6,718 bases of DNA from an uncultured Spirochaetaceae bacterium (GCA_946410375.1 CAMKAB010000045.1:1-6718); one strand, 5' to 3'; counted from the stretch's first letter, positions 1 to 6,258 are shown. Made by a program: numbers and translations. Notes: generated from the letters alone by a model not told the origin.

Positions 1-651
1 TACCTTTATCGTATTTCTGTAATCATACAGGCATTGGCTTATCATCTGCATAAGCGCCGCATCGGAGACTTTTATTGTGTCGTCTGTTTTCGAAAAAACG
101 GGTTTAACCAGGGTGTTTTCCGTTTGCTTGCGCTTTTTCAGAAATGGAAAGAAAGGCATAAACGCTTTCTTAATAACGATTTTTATTGAATCGTAAACAA
201 TGGAAGAGTAGGAACGGGTAACCTGTAGGGACGGAACGGGAATGACATGCCGCCCCTCGATAAGACGCACTCGGAGAGCCGTGTCTATTTCGTCCTGACT
301 TGCAATATCCTCTATGTAAATTATCGTACTCGGAGGGGCGAGGGAAAGCCGTTCGGCAATCCTGTAAACCATTTTTTCGCTTGTCCCGAGGATGAGAATT
401 TTTCGGAATTTCTCCTTTTGCAACGCCGTAAGGACGGATTCGTAGTGTTCCCTGTCCTGAAAAAGGGCTGTTTTTACGGCGGAAAGAAAACTCGGGTCCT
501 GTTTTGCACTTCGCCCCGCGAGAATAACGTCTTTCTTTATCAGCAGTCCATCGTCAATAATGAGGGAAATGTGATATTTATTAGCCACGGATTGAGCTCT
601 GAAACTCTTTCCCGTGCCGCTTCTTCCTACGAGCGCATACGTTTTCATCAT
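1..651 (-). CDS. P-loop ATPase, probably with a C-terminal Asp23/Gls24-like domain (partial, C-terminus beyond window)
   Basis: An open reading frame of 217 codons runs off the left edge without a stop. It begins MMKTYALVGRSGTGKS; residues 9-16 (GRSGTGKS) are a clear Walker A motif, so it should bind ATP or GTP. Conserved-looking blocks follow: IIDDGLLI at about 31-38, ILILGTSEKM at about 85-94, IIYIEDIA at about 110-117 and HVIPVPS at about 135-141. From memory, these match a family of bacterial ATP-binding proteins of unknown role found in clostridia and spirochaetes. The end of the visible part (VKPVFSKTDDTIKVSDAAL) resembles the start of an Asp23/Gls24 domain; this is inference because most of that domain is outside. 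The start is ATG 651 or 648: an in-frame TAA lies at 660-658, and there is no Shine-Dalgarno. It is divergent from rnfC and not obviously linked to it in function. Confidence 0.82.
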   Translation of the reverse strand, partial: MMKTYALVGRSGTGKSFRAQSVANKYHISLIIDDGLLIKKDVILAGRSAKQDPSFLSAVKTALFQDREHYESVLTALQKEKFRKILILGTSEKMVYRIAERLSLAPPSTIIYIEDIASQDEIDTALRVRLIEGRHVIPVPSLQVTRSYSSIVYDSIKIVIKKAFMPFFPFLKKRKQTENTLVKPVFSKTDDTIKVSDAALMQMISQCLYDYRNTIKV

Positions 652-656
652 CGTAA

Positions 657-684
657 ATTATACTATATGCGGTGAAAAAAGCAA
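657..684 (-). promoter_or_regulatory. Promoter of the P-loop ATPase gene
   Basis: Read on the minus strand, TTGCTT (684-679) and a perfect TATAAT (662-657) are separated by 16 bp, a good sigma-70-type pair. Transcription would be expected to start 6-7 nt beyond the -10 box, at about 651-650, which is the A or T of the first ATG. The transcript would then have essentially no leader, in agreement with the absence of a ribosome-binding site. Confidence 0.65.
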
Positions 685-702
685 CAAAGAGGTGAAAAAC
701 GC
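669..702. repeat. Two 14-nt direct repeats, 20-nt period, flanking a -35 box
   Basis: GCGGTGAAAAAAGC (669-682) and GAGGTGAAAAACGC (689-702) match at 12 of 14 positions, with an identical GGTGAAAAA core at 671-679 and 691-699. The 20-nt period is close to two helical turns, so a protein could bind both on one face. The first copy covers most of the -35 region of the leftward promoter. An operator role is inference. Confidence 0.4.
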
Positions 703-966
703 CCATTATTTTAAAATTCGGATCTTAAAAAATGCAAGGGAGCGTCCCCGAAGCGGGCTTTAGATTATCACAAGGCATTTAATTCTTTGTGCGTTAAAAA
801 CATACGAAGAAATCGAAGAAAACGGAAAAAACGATTGATTTTTCTGTGGTGATATCTGTAAGTTATCCCGCATCATAGCGTTTCCTGAGGGTTTTTCGCT
901 CTTTCTCCGGGTTTGAATTAAAACGCCTGGATCTGTAAATCCCGCCGTATTGCCTCAAAACGAATG

Positions 967-995
967 TTGCGATTAGAAAAGACCTGCACTATATT
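967..995 (+). promoter_or_regulatory. Candidate upstream rnf promoter P1
   Basis: TTGCGA (967-972) and TATATT (990-995) are spaced by exactly 17 bp, matching the sigma-70 consensus at 4 of 6 and 5 of 6 positions. Initiation would be near 1002, about 58 nt before the rnfC start. In an A+T-rich region a chance match is possible. Confidence 0.4.
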
Positions 996-1020
996 TATTG
1001 TGGTAAGAAAAAATTTCATG

Positions 1021-1029
1021 TGCTATAAT
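1021..1029 (+). promoter_or_regulatory. Candidate rnf promoter P2 (extended -10)
   Basis: TGCTATAAT is a perfect extended -10 element (TGn followed by TATAAT). The -35 side is weak: TGGTAA at 1001-1006 is the best hexamer at 17-bp spacing, and TTGTGG at 998-1003 is 20 bp away. Initiation is predicted near 1036, giving a leader of about 24 nt before rnfC. It is the closest and best -10 to the operon. Confidence 0.55.
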
Positions 1030-1031
1030 GG

Positions 1032-1044
1032 CATAAATTTTATG
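1032..1044. promoter_or_regulatory. Perfect 13-bp palindrome at the predicted rnf transcription start
   Basis: CATAAA-T-TTTATG is a perfect 6-bp inverted repeat with one central base. It begins 2 bp after the P2 -10 box and covers the expected start point near 1036, where a bound repressor would block initiation. It does not match an operator that I can name. Its high A+T content means chance cannot be excluded. Confidence 0.35.
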
Positions 1045-1049
1045 TGATT

Positions 1050-1062
1050 GGAGACTGTAATG
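1050..1062 (+). promoter_or_regulatory. Ribosome-binding site deciding the rnfC start
   Basis: GGAGA at 1050-1054 lies 5 nt before ATG 1060. The in-frame upstream TTG at 1048 overlaps this site and has no purine-rich sequence of its own, so ATG 1060 is preferred. Confidence 0.75.
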
Positions 1063-2388
1063 TCGGTTTTTGCTACTTTCACTAAGGGTGGAGTCCACCC
1101 GGCGGATAAAAAAGAACTTTCAAAAAACAGCGCCATACAGCGTCTGCCTTTGCCGGAAGAGCTTGTCGTGTCTATGAGTCAGCACTTGGGAGCTCCGGCA
1201 GCGCTCTTAAAGAGCAAGGGAGATGCCGTAGAGAAGGGTGAAAAAATCGGAGAAGCCGCCGGCTTTATTTCCGCAAACGTGCATAGTCCGGTACGAGGCG
1301 TGATTACCGATGTGAAAAAGGTTGAATTGGCGTCGGGGATGATCTCTCTTGCGGTGGTTATAAAGACGGACCCGGAGCAGCCCGAACTTTTCACCGTTAA
1401 GCAGGACTGGCGTAAAAAAACTAAAACGGAAATGCTCGCCCATGTCAAGGAAATGGGAATAGTGGGTCAGGGCGGAGCGACATTCCCCGCTCATGTTAAA
1501 CTCGCACTCCCTCCGGGAAAAAAGGCTCAGGCTCTTATTATAAACTGCGTTGAATGCGAGCCGTATCTTACCACGGATTACAGGCTTATGATTGAGCATA
1601 CCGATGAGCTTCTTGAGGGAATTGAGGTGTGCGCCGCCATAACCGAGCCGGAGAAGGTGATTATCGGAATAGAAGCGAATAAGCTTGATGCGGCGGACCT
1701 GTTTGAAGAAAGAATCAAGGCTAAAGGACTTCCTTTCCGCGTTCAGCGTCTTAAGCTTAAATATCCTCAGGGAGACGAAAAACAGCTGGTGAAAGCGGTG
1801 ATAAACCGTGAAATACCGAGCGGAAAACTTCCGATAGATGTAGGTGCGGTTGTGGTCAACGCCGCCACTTCGTGGTCAGTTTACAAGGCTTTTGTCTATA
1901 ATCAGCCGTGCATTGAACGCGTGGTAACCGTTTCGGGCGAATGTATTAAGAATCCGGGTAATTTCCTCGTGCCCGTGGGAACAAAGGTGTCTTATCTTTT
2001 GGAGAAAGCAGGAGGATTCAAAGAGGGGAAGGACGGCTCTGTTATGGAGCCTGATAAACTCATTTCAGGCGGTCCTATGATGGGTTTCGCTTTTGTGGAC
2101 GAGGATACTCCGATAGCAAAGGGTTTTGGCGGTCTTCTTGCGATAAAAGATACGAAGAGCCGTACTCAAACGTCTTGCATATCCTGCGGAAGATGCGTTG
2201 AAGCGTGTCCTATCGGTTTGCAGCCTACGAAAATGTACCATCTCATAATCAATAAAGAGTATGCGGAGGCTATGAAAAATAACCTTATGGATTGCAAGGA
2301 ATGCGGGTGTTGCGCATACAGCTGTCCTGCGCATCTGGACCTGGTGCAGGCTTTTAAAACCGGAAAAAAGATGGGAAGACGTAAATAA
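1060..2388 (+). CDS. rnfC: Rnf complex subunit RnfC, NADH-side iron-sulfur flavoprotein
   Basis: RnfC is the peripheral cytoplasmic subunit that exchanges electrons with NAD(H). Translation from ATG 1060 gives 442 residues, a usual length for the family. The frame also opens at TTG 1048, but GGAGA at 1050-1054 sits correctly for ATG 1060, and the protein then begins MSVFATFTKGGVHP, the typical RnfC opening. Visible motifs are GQGGATFP at 136-143, in the NuoF-like FMN/NAD region, NCVECEPY at 162-169, and two ferredoxin-type [4Fe-4S] motifs: C373, C376, C379, C383-P and C412, C415, C418, C422-P. By family knowledge these carry electrons between the membrane subunits and the nucleotide site. It is first in the operon; its stop codon overlaps the rnfD ribosome-binding site and the gap to rnfD is 10 nt. 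All cluster ligands are intact and there is no sign of damage. Confidence 0.97.
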   Translation: MSVFATFTKGGVHPADKKELSKNSAIQRLPLPEELVVSMSQHLGAPAALLKSKGDAVEKGEKIGEAAGFISANVHSPVRGVITDVKKVELASGMISLAVVIKTDPEQPELFTVKQDWRKKTKTEMLAHVKEMGIVGQGGATFPAHVKLALPPGKKAQALIINCVECEPYLTTDYRLMIEHTDELLEGIEVCAAITEPEKVIIGIEANKLDAADLFEERIKAKGLPFRVQRLKLKYPQGDEKQLVKAVINREIPSGKLPIDVGAVVVNAATSWSVYKAFVYNQPCIERVVTVSGECIKNPGNFLVPVGTKVSYLLEKAGGFKEGKDGSVMEPDKLISGGPMMGFAFVDEDTPIAKGFGGLLAIKDTKSRTQTSCISCGRCVEACPIGLQPTKMYHLIINKEYAEAMKNNLMDCKECGCCAYSCPAHLDLVQAFKTGKKMGRRK

Positions 2389-2398
2389 GGAGTAAGAG

Positions 2399-3550
2399 AT
2401 GAAAATTGTTACGGCAAGTCCGCACATACACTGCGGAATAAGTACGAAAAAAATAATGCTGAGCGTTGCGGCGGCGCTTACTCCCGCTGCGCTTTGGGGA
2501 ATATATGTTTTCGGGGTAAGGGCGCTTATCACTATGCTTTTATCCGTGGGTTTTGCTATTTTAACCGAGTACGTTTTGGGTAAAATCAGCAAGGAGAATA
2601 CGATTTACGATGGCTCAGCCCTTGTGACGGGTATGCTGGTGGGTATGAATATGCCTCCCGAAGTTCCGTTTTTCATTCCGATCCTCGCCGCTGTTTTCGC
2701 AATAGCGGTTGTGAAGTGGACGTTCGGCGGACTCGGGCACAACTGGGCGAATCCGGCGATCGGCGGAAGAGTTTTCGTTTTCTTTTCTTTTACGTCGGCG
2801 ATGAGCCGTTTTTCAATGCCGCGAACGCTGGTTAATGCTGTGAGCGGGGGTATTCCCGATGCAATAAGCTCCGCTTCTCCGCTTTCCATCACGAAGGTTG
2901 TTACGGCGGCGAAGTCCGCTATCGGGGCGTCCAGCATGCAGATTCTTACGGAAAGCGGGTATCCGTATACGAAGTTCGCCGAGTCTCTCGGAAAAGCGAC
3001 GGGACTTAATCCGTACAACATCGACGCCTTTTTCGGAAATATTTCCGGATGTATCGGCGAGGTTTCGGCTTTTTTGTTGATTGCCGGCGGTATTTATCTG
3101 CTTTGCAAGAAGATAATCACATGGTATATTCCGGTGAGCTACCTTGCGAGCTTTGCGATTCTAACGTGGATTTTCGGCGGTGTGCCGAACGGTTGCGGCT
3201 TCTTCAAAGGCGAGGTGTTAGCTTCTCTCCTTCGAGGGGGAATAATTCTCGGCGCGTTCTTTATGGCTACCGACATGGTCACCACTCCGTTTACCCGCAC
3301 GGGTCATTTCATTTTCGGAGTCGGGTGCGGATTCTTCACTTTCCTGTTCAGAACATTCGGGTCCCTTCCCGAGGCGTGCAGTATCGCCATTTTGATGATG
3401 AATATCGCAACTCCTACTATTGATAAATACTATAAACCGAAGCTTTTCGGCACTGATGAGATGAAAGTTATTGAAAGACAAGCGAAACTTGCTTCGGAAG
3501 CGGGGGCATCTTCAACTCCTTCTTCGACGAACAAGGAGGTTGCGAAATGA
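2399..3550 (+). CDS. rnfD: Rnf complex subunit RnfD, flavinylated membrane subunit
   Basis: RnfD is a polytopic membrane protein related to NqrB; it carries covalent FMN and takes part in ion-coupled electron transfer. The 383-residue product opens with the family hallmark SPHIH (7-11) and first membrane segments at about 20-40 and 42-60. DGSALVTGMLVGMNMPP (71-87) and GGLGHNWANPA (110-120) are conserved family blocks. The likely FMN attachment motif is DAISSASPL at 154-162, with Ser160 at the acceptor position where family members usually have threonine. FFGNISG at 211-217 and TDMVTTP at 291-297 are further family segments. The stretch 163-210 and the hydrophilic tail from about 348 (rich in S, T, E, K) make it somewhat longer than the RnfD proteins I remember. 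AAGGAG at 2387-2392 precedes the start by 6 nt. Its stop overlaps rnfG by 4 nt (ATGA), suggesting translational coupling. Confidence 0.95.
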   Translation: MKIVTASPHIHCGISTKKIMLSVAAALTPAALWGIYVFGVRALITMLLSVGFAILTEYVLGKISKENTIYDGSALVTGMLVGMNMPPEVPFFIPILAAVFAIAVVKWTFGGLGHNWANPAIGGRVFVFFSFTSAMSRFSMPRTLVNAVSGGIPDAISSASPLSITKVVTAAKSAIGASSMQILTESGYPYTKFAESLGKATGLNPYNIDAFFGNISGCIGEVSAFLLIAGGIYLLCKKIITWYIPVSYLASFAILTWIFGGVPNGCGFFKGEVLASLLRGGIILGAFFMATDMVTTPFTRTGHFIFGVGCGFFTFLFRTFGSLPEACSIAILMMNIATPTIDKYYKPKLFGTDEMKVIERQAKLASEAGASSTPSSTNKEVAK

Positions 3551-4098
3551 GAAGTTTTTTTAAAACAGCGATTGTTTTGTGCGCTATTTGCGCAGTGGCG
3601 GCGGTGGTTTTGGCTCTTGTCAATAAGGTTACGTTTCCGGAAATTCAAAAATACGAAGAATCTGTGGTGCTCGGTGCGCTGGAAGAGGTTTCCGCCGGCT
3701 ATAAGATCGGCTTGAAGGCTGATGTTTCGGATAACGAATATGTTTCGTATTACTATGATCTGAAGGAGGATGGAAACATAAAAGGGTACCTTTTAGGATT
3801 GAAGACGAAAGGTTACGGCGGAGATATGACGCTTGTGGCGAGTTATGATATAAAGGGCGTTCTTCTTTCAGCAAAGCTTGTTTCGGATAGCGAGACCCCC
3901 GGGCTTGGCAAGAAAGCCGAAAATCCCGCTTATATGAATAAGTACATCGGTCGCGGTTCGGAAGAATCTCCGATTCCGGTGAGCAAGAATATGCTTTCTT
4001 CTGCGGATTCTGCGGCTGTGTCAGGCGCGAGTATGACGTTCAACGGTATTTCCAGGGCTCTTGCAGCCGGTTCGGACTATGTAAAAGGCGTAAAGTGA
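3547..4098 (+). CDS. rnfG: Rnf complex subunit RnfG, FMN-binding subunit with an atypical acceptor motif
   Basis: RnfG, related to NqrC, is anchored by one N-terminal helix and exposes an FMN-binding domain on the outer face of the membrane, where FMN is normally joined to a threonine by the ApbE transferase. The product has 183 residues, with a hydrophobic helix at about 7-25 after a basic start (MRSFFK), then a soluble domain including GYLLGLKTKGYGGDM at about 79-93 and SDSETPGLG at about 116-124, both typical of the family. The FMN motif is AAVSGASMT (156-164): Ser162 stands where threonine is usual, and Ala156 where the consensus Asp is expected. The nearest Asp is 154. The start overlaps the rnfD stop by 4 nt, and AAGGAGG at 3533-3539 is a strong ribosome-binding site. 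Assignment to RnfG is secure; whether it is flavinylated is open. Confidence 0.93.
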   Translation: MRSFFKTAIVLCAICAVAAVVLALVNKVTFPEIQKYEESVVLGALEEVSAGYKIGLKADVSDNEYVSYYYDLKEDGNIKGYLLGLKTKGYGGDMTLVASYDIKGVLLSAKLVSDSETPGLGKKAENPAYMNKYIGRGSEESPIPVSKNMLSSADSAAVSGASMTFNGISRALAAGSDYVKGVK

Positions 4099-4109
4099 GG
4101 TGGAAAATG
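4097..4109 (+). promoter_or_regulatory. Ribosome-binding site deciding the rnfE start
   Basis: GAGG at 4097-4100 (within GAGGTGG) lies 6 nt before ATG 4107 and overlaps the rnfG stop codon. It would fall inside the gene if the in-frame GTG at 4095 were used, so ATG 4107 is preferred. Confidence 0.7.
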
Positions 4110-4763
4110 AATACGAAAGAGCTTACCAAAGGTATTTTTAAAGAAAATCCGACATTTGTGATCATGCTCGGCATGTGTCCGACTTTAGCCGTTACAACGC
4201 AGGTCATAAATGCTGTGAGCATGGGGGCGGGCGTCCTGTTCGTGCTGCTTTTCAGTAATATATTTATTTCTCTGTTAAAGAATTATATTCCGGGAAGCGT
4301 GAGAATCCCGTGTTATGTTGTGGTGATTGCTTCGTTTGTTACGATAGTTGAGATGGTGTTCCATGCGTATGTTCCGGCGGTTTATAATGCGCTCGGCGTT
4401 TATTTGCCGCTTATCGTTGTGAACTGTATTATTTTGGGGCGCGCCGAGGCGTTTGCAAGTAAGAACGGAGTTTTGGATTCCGCATTTGATGCAATCGGAA
4501 TGGGAATCGGTTTTACTCTTGCGCTTACCTTTATCGCGTTGATTCGCGAGGTGTTGGGCTCGGGAACGATAACTCTCATGCCTATCGGTTCATGGGACGG
4601 CGTGGTAACGATTCCCCTTCTTAATAAGTGGCCTGTGCGGGTTATGACGCTTGCTTCCGGAGCGCTTCTTCTTATGGGTTACCTTAAGGCATTTTTTAAC
4701 TGGAAAACAATGAGAAGCGAGAAAAAGAGAAAATCCGCCTTAAAAGAGGGGGCTGCGGCATGA
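4107..4763 (+). CDS. rnfE: Rnf complex subunit RnfE, membrane subunit
   Basis: RnfE is a six-helix membrane protein homologous to RnfA and inserted in the opposite orientation; together they form the core of the ion-translocating module. From ATG 4107 the product has 218 residues. Family blocks are LGMCPTLAVTT (21-31) and NCIILGRAEAFASKN, starting near 106. Cys24 and Cys107 are the two residues that, with their RnfA partners, should hold an intramembrane [2Fe-2S] cluster, by analogy with NqrD/NqrE. A basic tail (about 197-214) probably lies in the cytoplasm. A GTG at 4095 is in frame, but GAGG at 4097-4100 fits ATG 4107, and MNTKELTKGIFKENP is the normal beginning. The gap from rnfG is 8 nt; it overlaps rnfA by 4 nt. 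Confidence 0.96.
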   Translation: MNTKELTKGIFKENPTFVIMLGMCPTLAVTTQVINAVSMGAGVLFVLLFSNIFISLLKNYIPGSVRIPCYVVVIASFVTIVEMVFHAYVPAVYNALGVYLPLIVVNCIILGRAEAFASKNGVLDSAFDAIGMGIGFTLALTFIALIREVLGSGTITLMPIGSWDGVVTIPLLNKWPVRVMTLASGALLLMGYLKAFFNWKTMRSEKKRKSALKEGAAA

Positions 4764-5353
4764 ACTATATTGCAATTCTTTTAACCTATATTTTTATAAA
4801 TAACTTTATTCTGGTTAAATTTTTGGGGCTTTGTCCGTTTATCGGGGTTTCGAAAAACAGCGAAAGCGCAATCGGAATGGGGCTCGCCGTTACGTTCGTA
4901 ACCGGGGTTGCGTCCGTGGTGTGCTGGTGCGTGTACTACGGTTTGCTGCTGCCTCTCGGTCTTGAATATTTGAAAACGATTTCTTTCATTCTTGTGATTG
5001 CGGCGCTTGTTCAGCTGGTTGAAATGGTTTTAAAGAAGATGAGTCCGGCGCTTTATAAGGCTTTGGGTATTTATTTGCCGCTTATCACAACGAACTGCGC
5101 CGTTCTCGGAATTGCGATTATCAATGTGGATAAGAGTTATAACCTGATGGAGTCTTTTACGGCGGGAGTCGCTGCGGGGCTCGGTTTTACTCTTGCCATT
5201 ATCCTTATGAGCAATATTCGCGAGAGTATGGAATTAAAACCTGCGCGCAAGGCTTTCAGAGGCGTACCTATCGCCTTTATTTCCGCAGGTCTTATGGCTT
5301 TGTCGTTTATGGCTTTTGATAACAGCCTTTTAACTAATTTACACTTGGCGTGA
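4760..5353 (+). CDS. rnfA: Rnf complex subunit RnfA, membrane subunit
   Basis: RnfA is the partner of RnfE in the membrane core. The product has 197 residues, close to the usual length, and is hydrophobic throughout, with about six helices. Recognisable family segments are NNFILVKFLGLCPFIGVS (14-31), ALYKALGIYLPLITTNCAVLG (about 97-117) and the helix GFTLAIILMSNIRE. Cys25 and Cys113 are the expected [2Fe-2S] ligands matching Cys24 and Cys107 of RnfE, so all four ligands of that cluster are kept. The ATG overlaps the rnfE stop (ATGA), with AGAGGGGG about 7 nt upstream as ribosome-binding site. A gap of 16 nt leads to rnfB. Confidence 0.97.
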   Translation: MNYIAILLTYIFINNFILVKFLGLCPFIGVSKNSESAIGMGLAVTFVTGVASVVCWCVYYGLLLPLGLEYLKTISFILVIAALVQLVEMVLKKMSPALYKALGIYLPLITTNCAVLGIAIINVDKSYNLMESFTAGVAAGLGFTLAIILMSNIRESMELKPARKAFRGVPIAFISAGLMALSFMAFDNSLLTNLHLA

Positions 5354-5369
5354 TGGGGGAGAACGGAAT

Positions 5370-6173
5370 ATGACACCTGTTTTATTTGCTTTTATTATTT
5401 TAGCTGTTCTCGGTTTTGTTTTAGGCATAGGACTTGCTATCGCCAATAAGAAGCTAAGTGTGGAAAAAGACGAAAGGTTGGTTTCTCTTGAGGAAGCGAT
5501 GCCCGGTGCGAATTGCGGCGGATGCGGATTTGCCGGTTGTTCGGCGTATGCGGAAGCGGTTTTCAAGGGTGAGGCGAAAGTCGGTCTTTGTTCTCCCGGA
5601 GGAGCCGAACTGGCGAGGAAAATGGGGGCGATAATGGGCACGGAAGTGTCTGAAGTGCCGGAGAAGAAAGTTGCATTTGTTTTCTGTAAAGGAAATTGCG
5701 ATAAAACGAGAAAAGATTTCACCTACTACGGGATTGAGGATTGCAATGCGGCTTCTCTGCTTCATGGAGGAGAGAACAGTTGCAAGTACGGATGTTTGCA
5801 TTTAGGGTCTTGCATAAGCGTGTGTCCGACGGGTGCCGTTTCTAAAAATGAAAACGGGGAAATTGTCGTGGATGCTTCTCTTTGCATAGGGTGCGGACGC
5901 TGTGCGGATATTTGTCCGCTTAAGGTTATAAAGCTGATTCCAGCTTCCGCCCGGTATGTATGCGCGTGCAACAGTAAGGATAAGGGTGCGGATACGAGGA
6001 AGAAGTGCGATGTCGGGTGCATAGGTTGTAAGATTTGCGAAATAAAGCATCTCGAATCGGGGTTTAAGGTGTCCGATAACCTTTCCGTACATGACTACAA
6101 GACTTTTACCGGGGACACGGATGCGGCAATGAATGCGTGTCCGCGAAAGATAATTTTGAAGGTGAACGGGTAA
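5370..6173 (+). CDS. rnfB: Rnf complex subunit RnfB, ferredoxin-side iron-sulfur subunit with a reduced C-terminal domain
   Basis: RnfB is thought to be the entry point for electrons from ferredoxin. The 267-residue product has one N-terminal helix (about 4-25), then the family's [4Fe-4S] domain with C49, C52, C57 and C74. A dicluster ferredoxin domain follows: C138, C142, C148, C152-P and C172, C175, C178, C182-P. Further cysteines are at 106, 110, 125, 198, 200 and 213. The C-terminal ferredoxin-like part has C217, C220 and C223, but the fourth position is His227; in the second half only C257-P is left, with Thr or Ala at the other three expected sites. In dicluster ferredoxins, C1-C3 of the first motif and C4 of the second hold one cluster, so exactly one complete ligand set survives. 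GGGGGAG at 5355-5361 is the ribosome-binding site. It is last in the operon, 25 nt before the terminator stem. Confidence 0.96.
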   Translation: MTPVLFAFIILAVLGFVLGIGLAIANKKLSVEKDERLVSLEEAMPGANCGGCGFAGCSAYAEAVFKGEAKVGLCSPGGAELARKMGAIMGTEVSEVPEKKVAFVFCKGNCDKTRKDFTYYGIEDCNAASLLHGGENSCKYGCLHLGSCISVCPTGAVSKNENGEIVVDASLCIGCGRCADICPLKVIKLIPASARYVCACNSKDKGADTRKKCDVGCIGCKICEIKHLESGFKVSDNLSVHDYKTFTGDTDAAMNACPRKIILKVNG

Positions 6174-6198
6174 AAAGCGCATTTTATCCTGCTCGAAC

Positions 6199-6258
6199 AA
6201 AGGGAACTTTTCGGTTTGAATCGGCTTTCGATTCATTTTTCGGCAGTTCCCTTTTTTT
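6199..6258 (+). terminator. Intrinsic terminator of the rnf operon
   Basis: AAAGGGAACT (6199-6208) pairs perfectly with AGTTCCCTTT (6245-6254), and the right arm runs into seven T residues (6252-6258). The 36-nt loop contains a second perfect hairpin, TGAATCG (6217-6223) with CGATTCA (6229-6235) around a 5-nt loop. The T run is only on the + strand side, so it serves rnf rather than yidD. Confidence 0.9.

Larger units (their letters stand above)
652..1059. other. Divergent intergenic region between the ATPase gene and rnfC
   Basis: No convincing gene lies in these 408 bases: the only short reading frame seen (ATG at 732, 16 codons) has no ribosome-binding site. The two ends hold promoters for the divergent genes. 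The middle holds a weak A+T-rich hairpin, ACGGAAAAA (822-830) against TTTTTCTGT (839-847) with one G-U pair and an 8-nt loop, and a small CCCG-AAG-CGGG hairpin in the 745-760 region. No tRNA or recognisable riboswitch was seen. The roughly 300 bp upstream of the rnf promoters leave room for further control sites. Confidence 0.6.

Noticed and set aside
247..675. 142-codon + strand reading frame
   Set aside because: It lies antisense to the P-loop ATPase, whose translation has a Walker A motif and family blocks; the + strand frame has no recognisable motif and no ribosome-binding site.
745..760. CCCG-AAG-CGGG hairpin as a terminator
   Set aside because: The stem is only 4 bp and has no following T run in either direction, and it lies between divergent genes where no terminator is expected.
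998..1020. Possible Rex-type operator starting TTGTGG upstream of rnfC
   Set aside because: The second half-site is missing: the right side reads TTCATG rather than a TCACAA-like half at the proper distance.
1048..1059. Upstream TTG start for rnfC adding four residues (METV)
   Set aside because: The ribosome-binding site GGAGA lies within those codons and fits ATG 1060; the family normally begins at this second methionine.
5370..6173. Possible frameshift or sequencing error at the end of rnfB to explain the lost cysteines
   Set aside because: The frame remains family-like through the region (CDVGCIGCKIC, DNLSVHDY, ACPRKII) up to a normal stop, so the changes look like substitutions.
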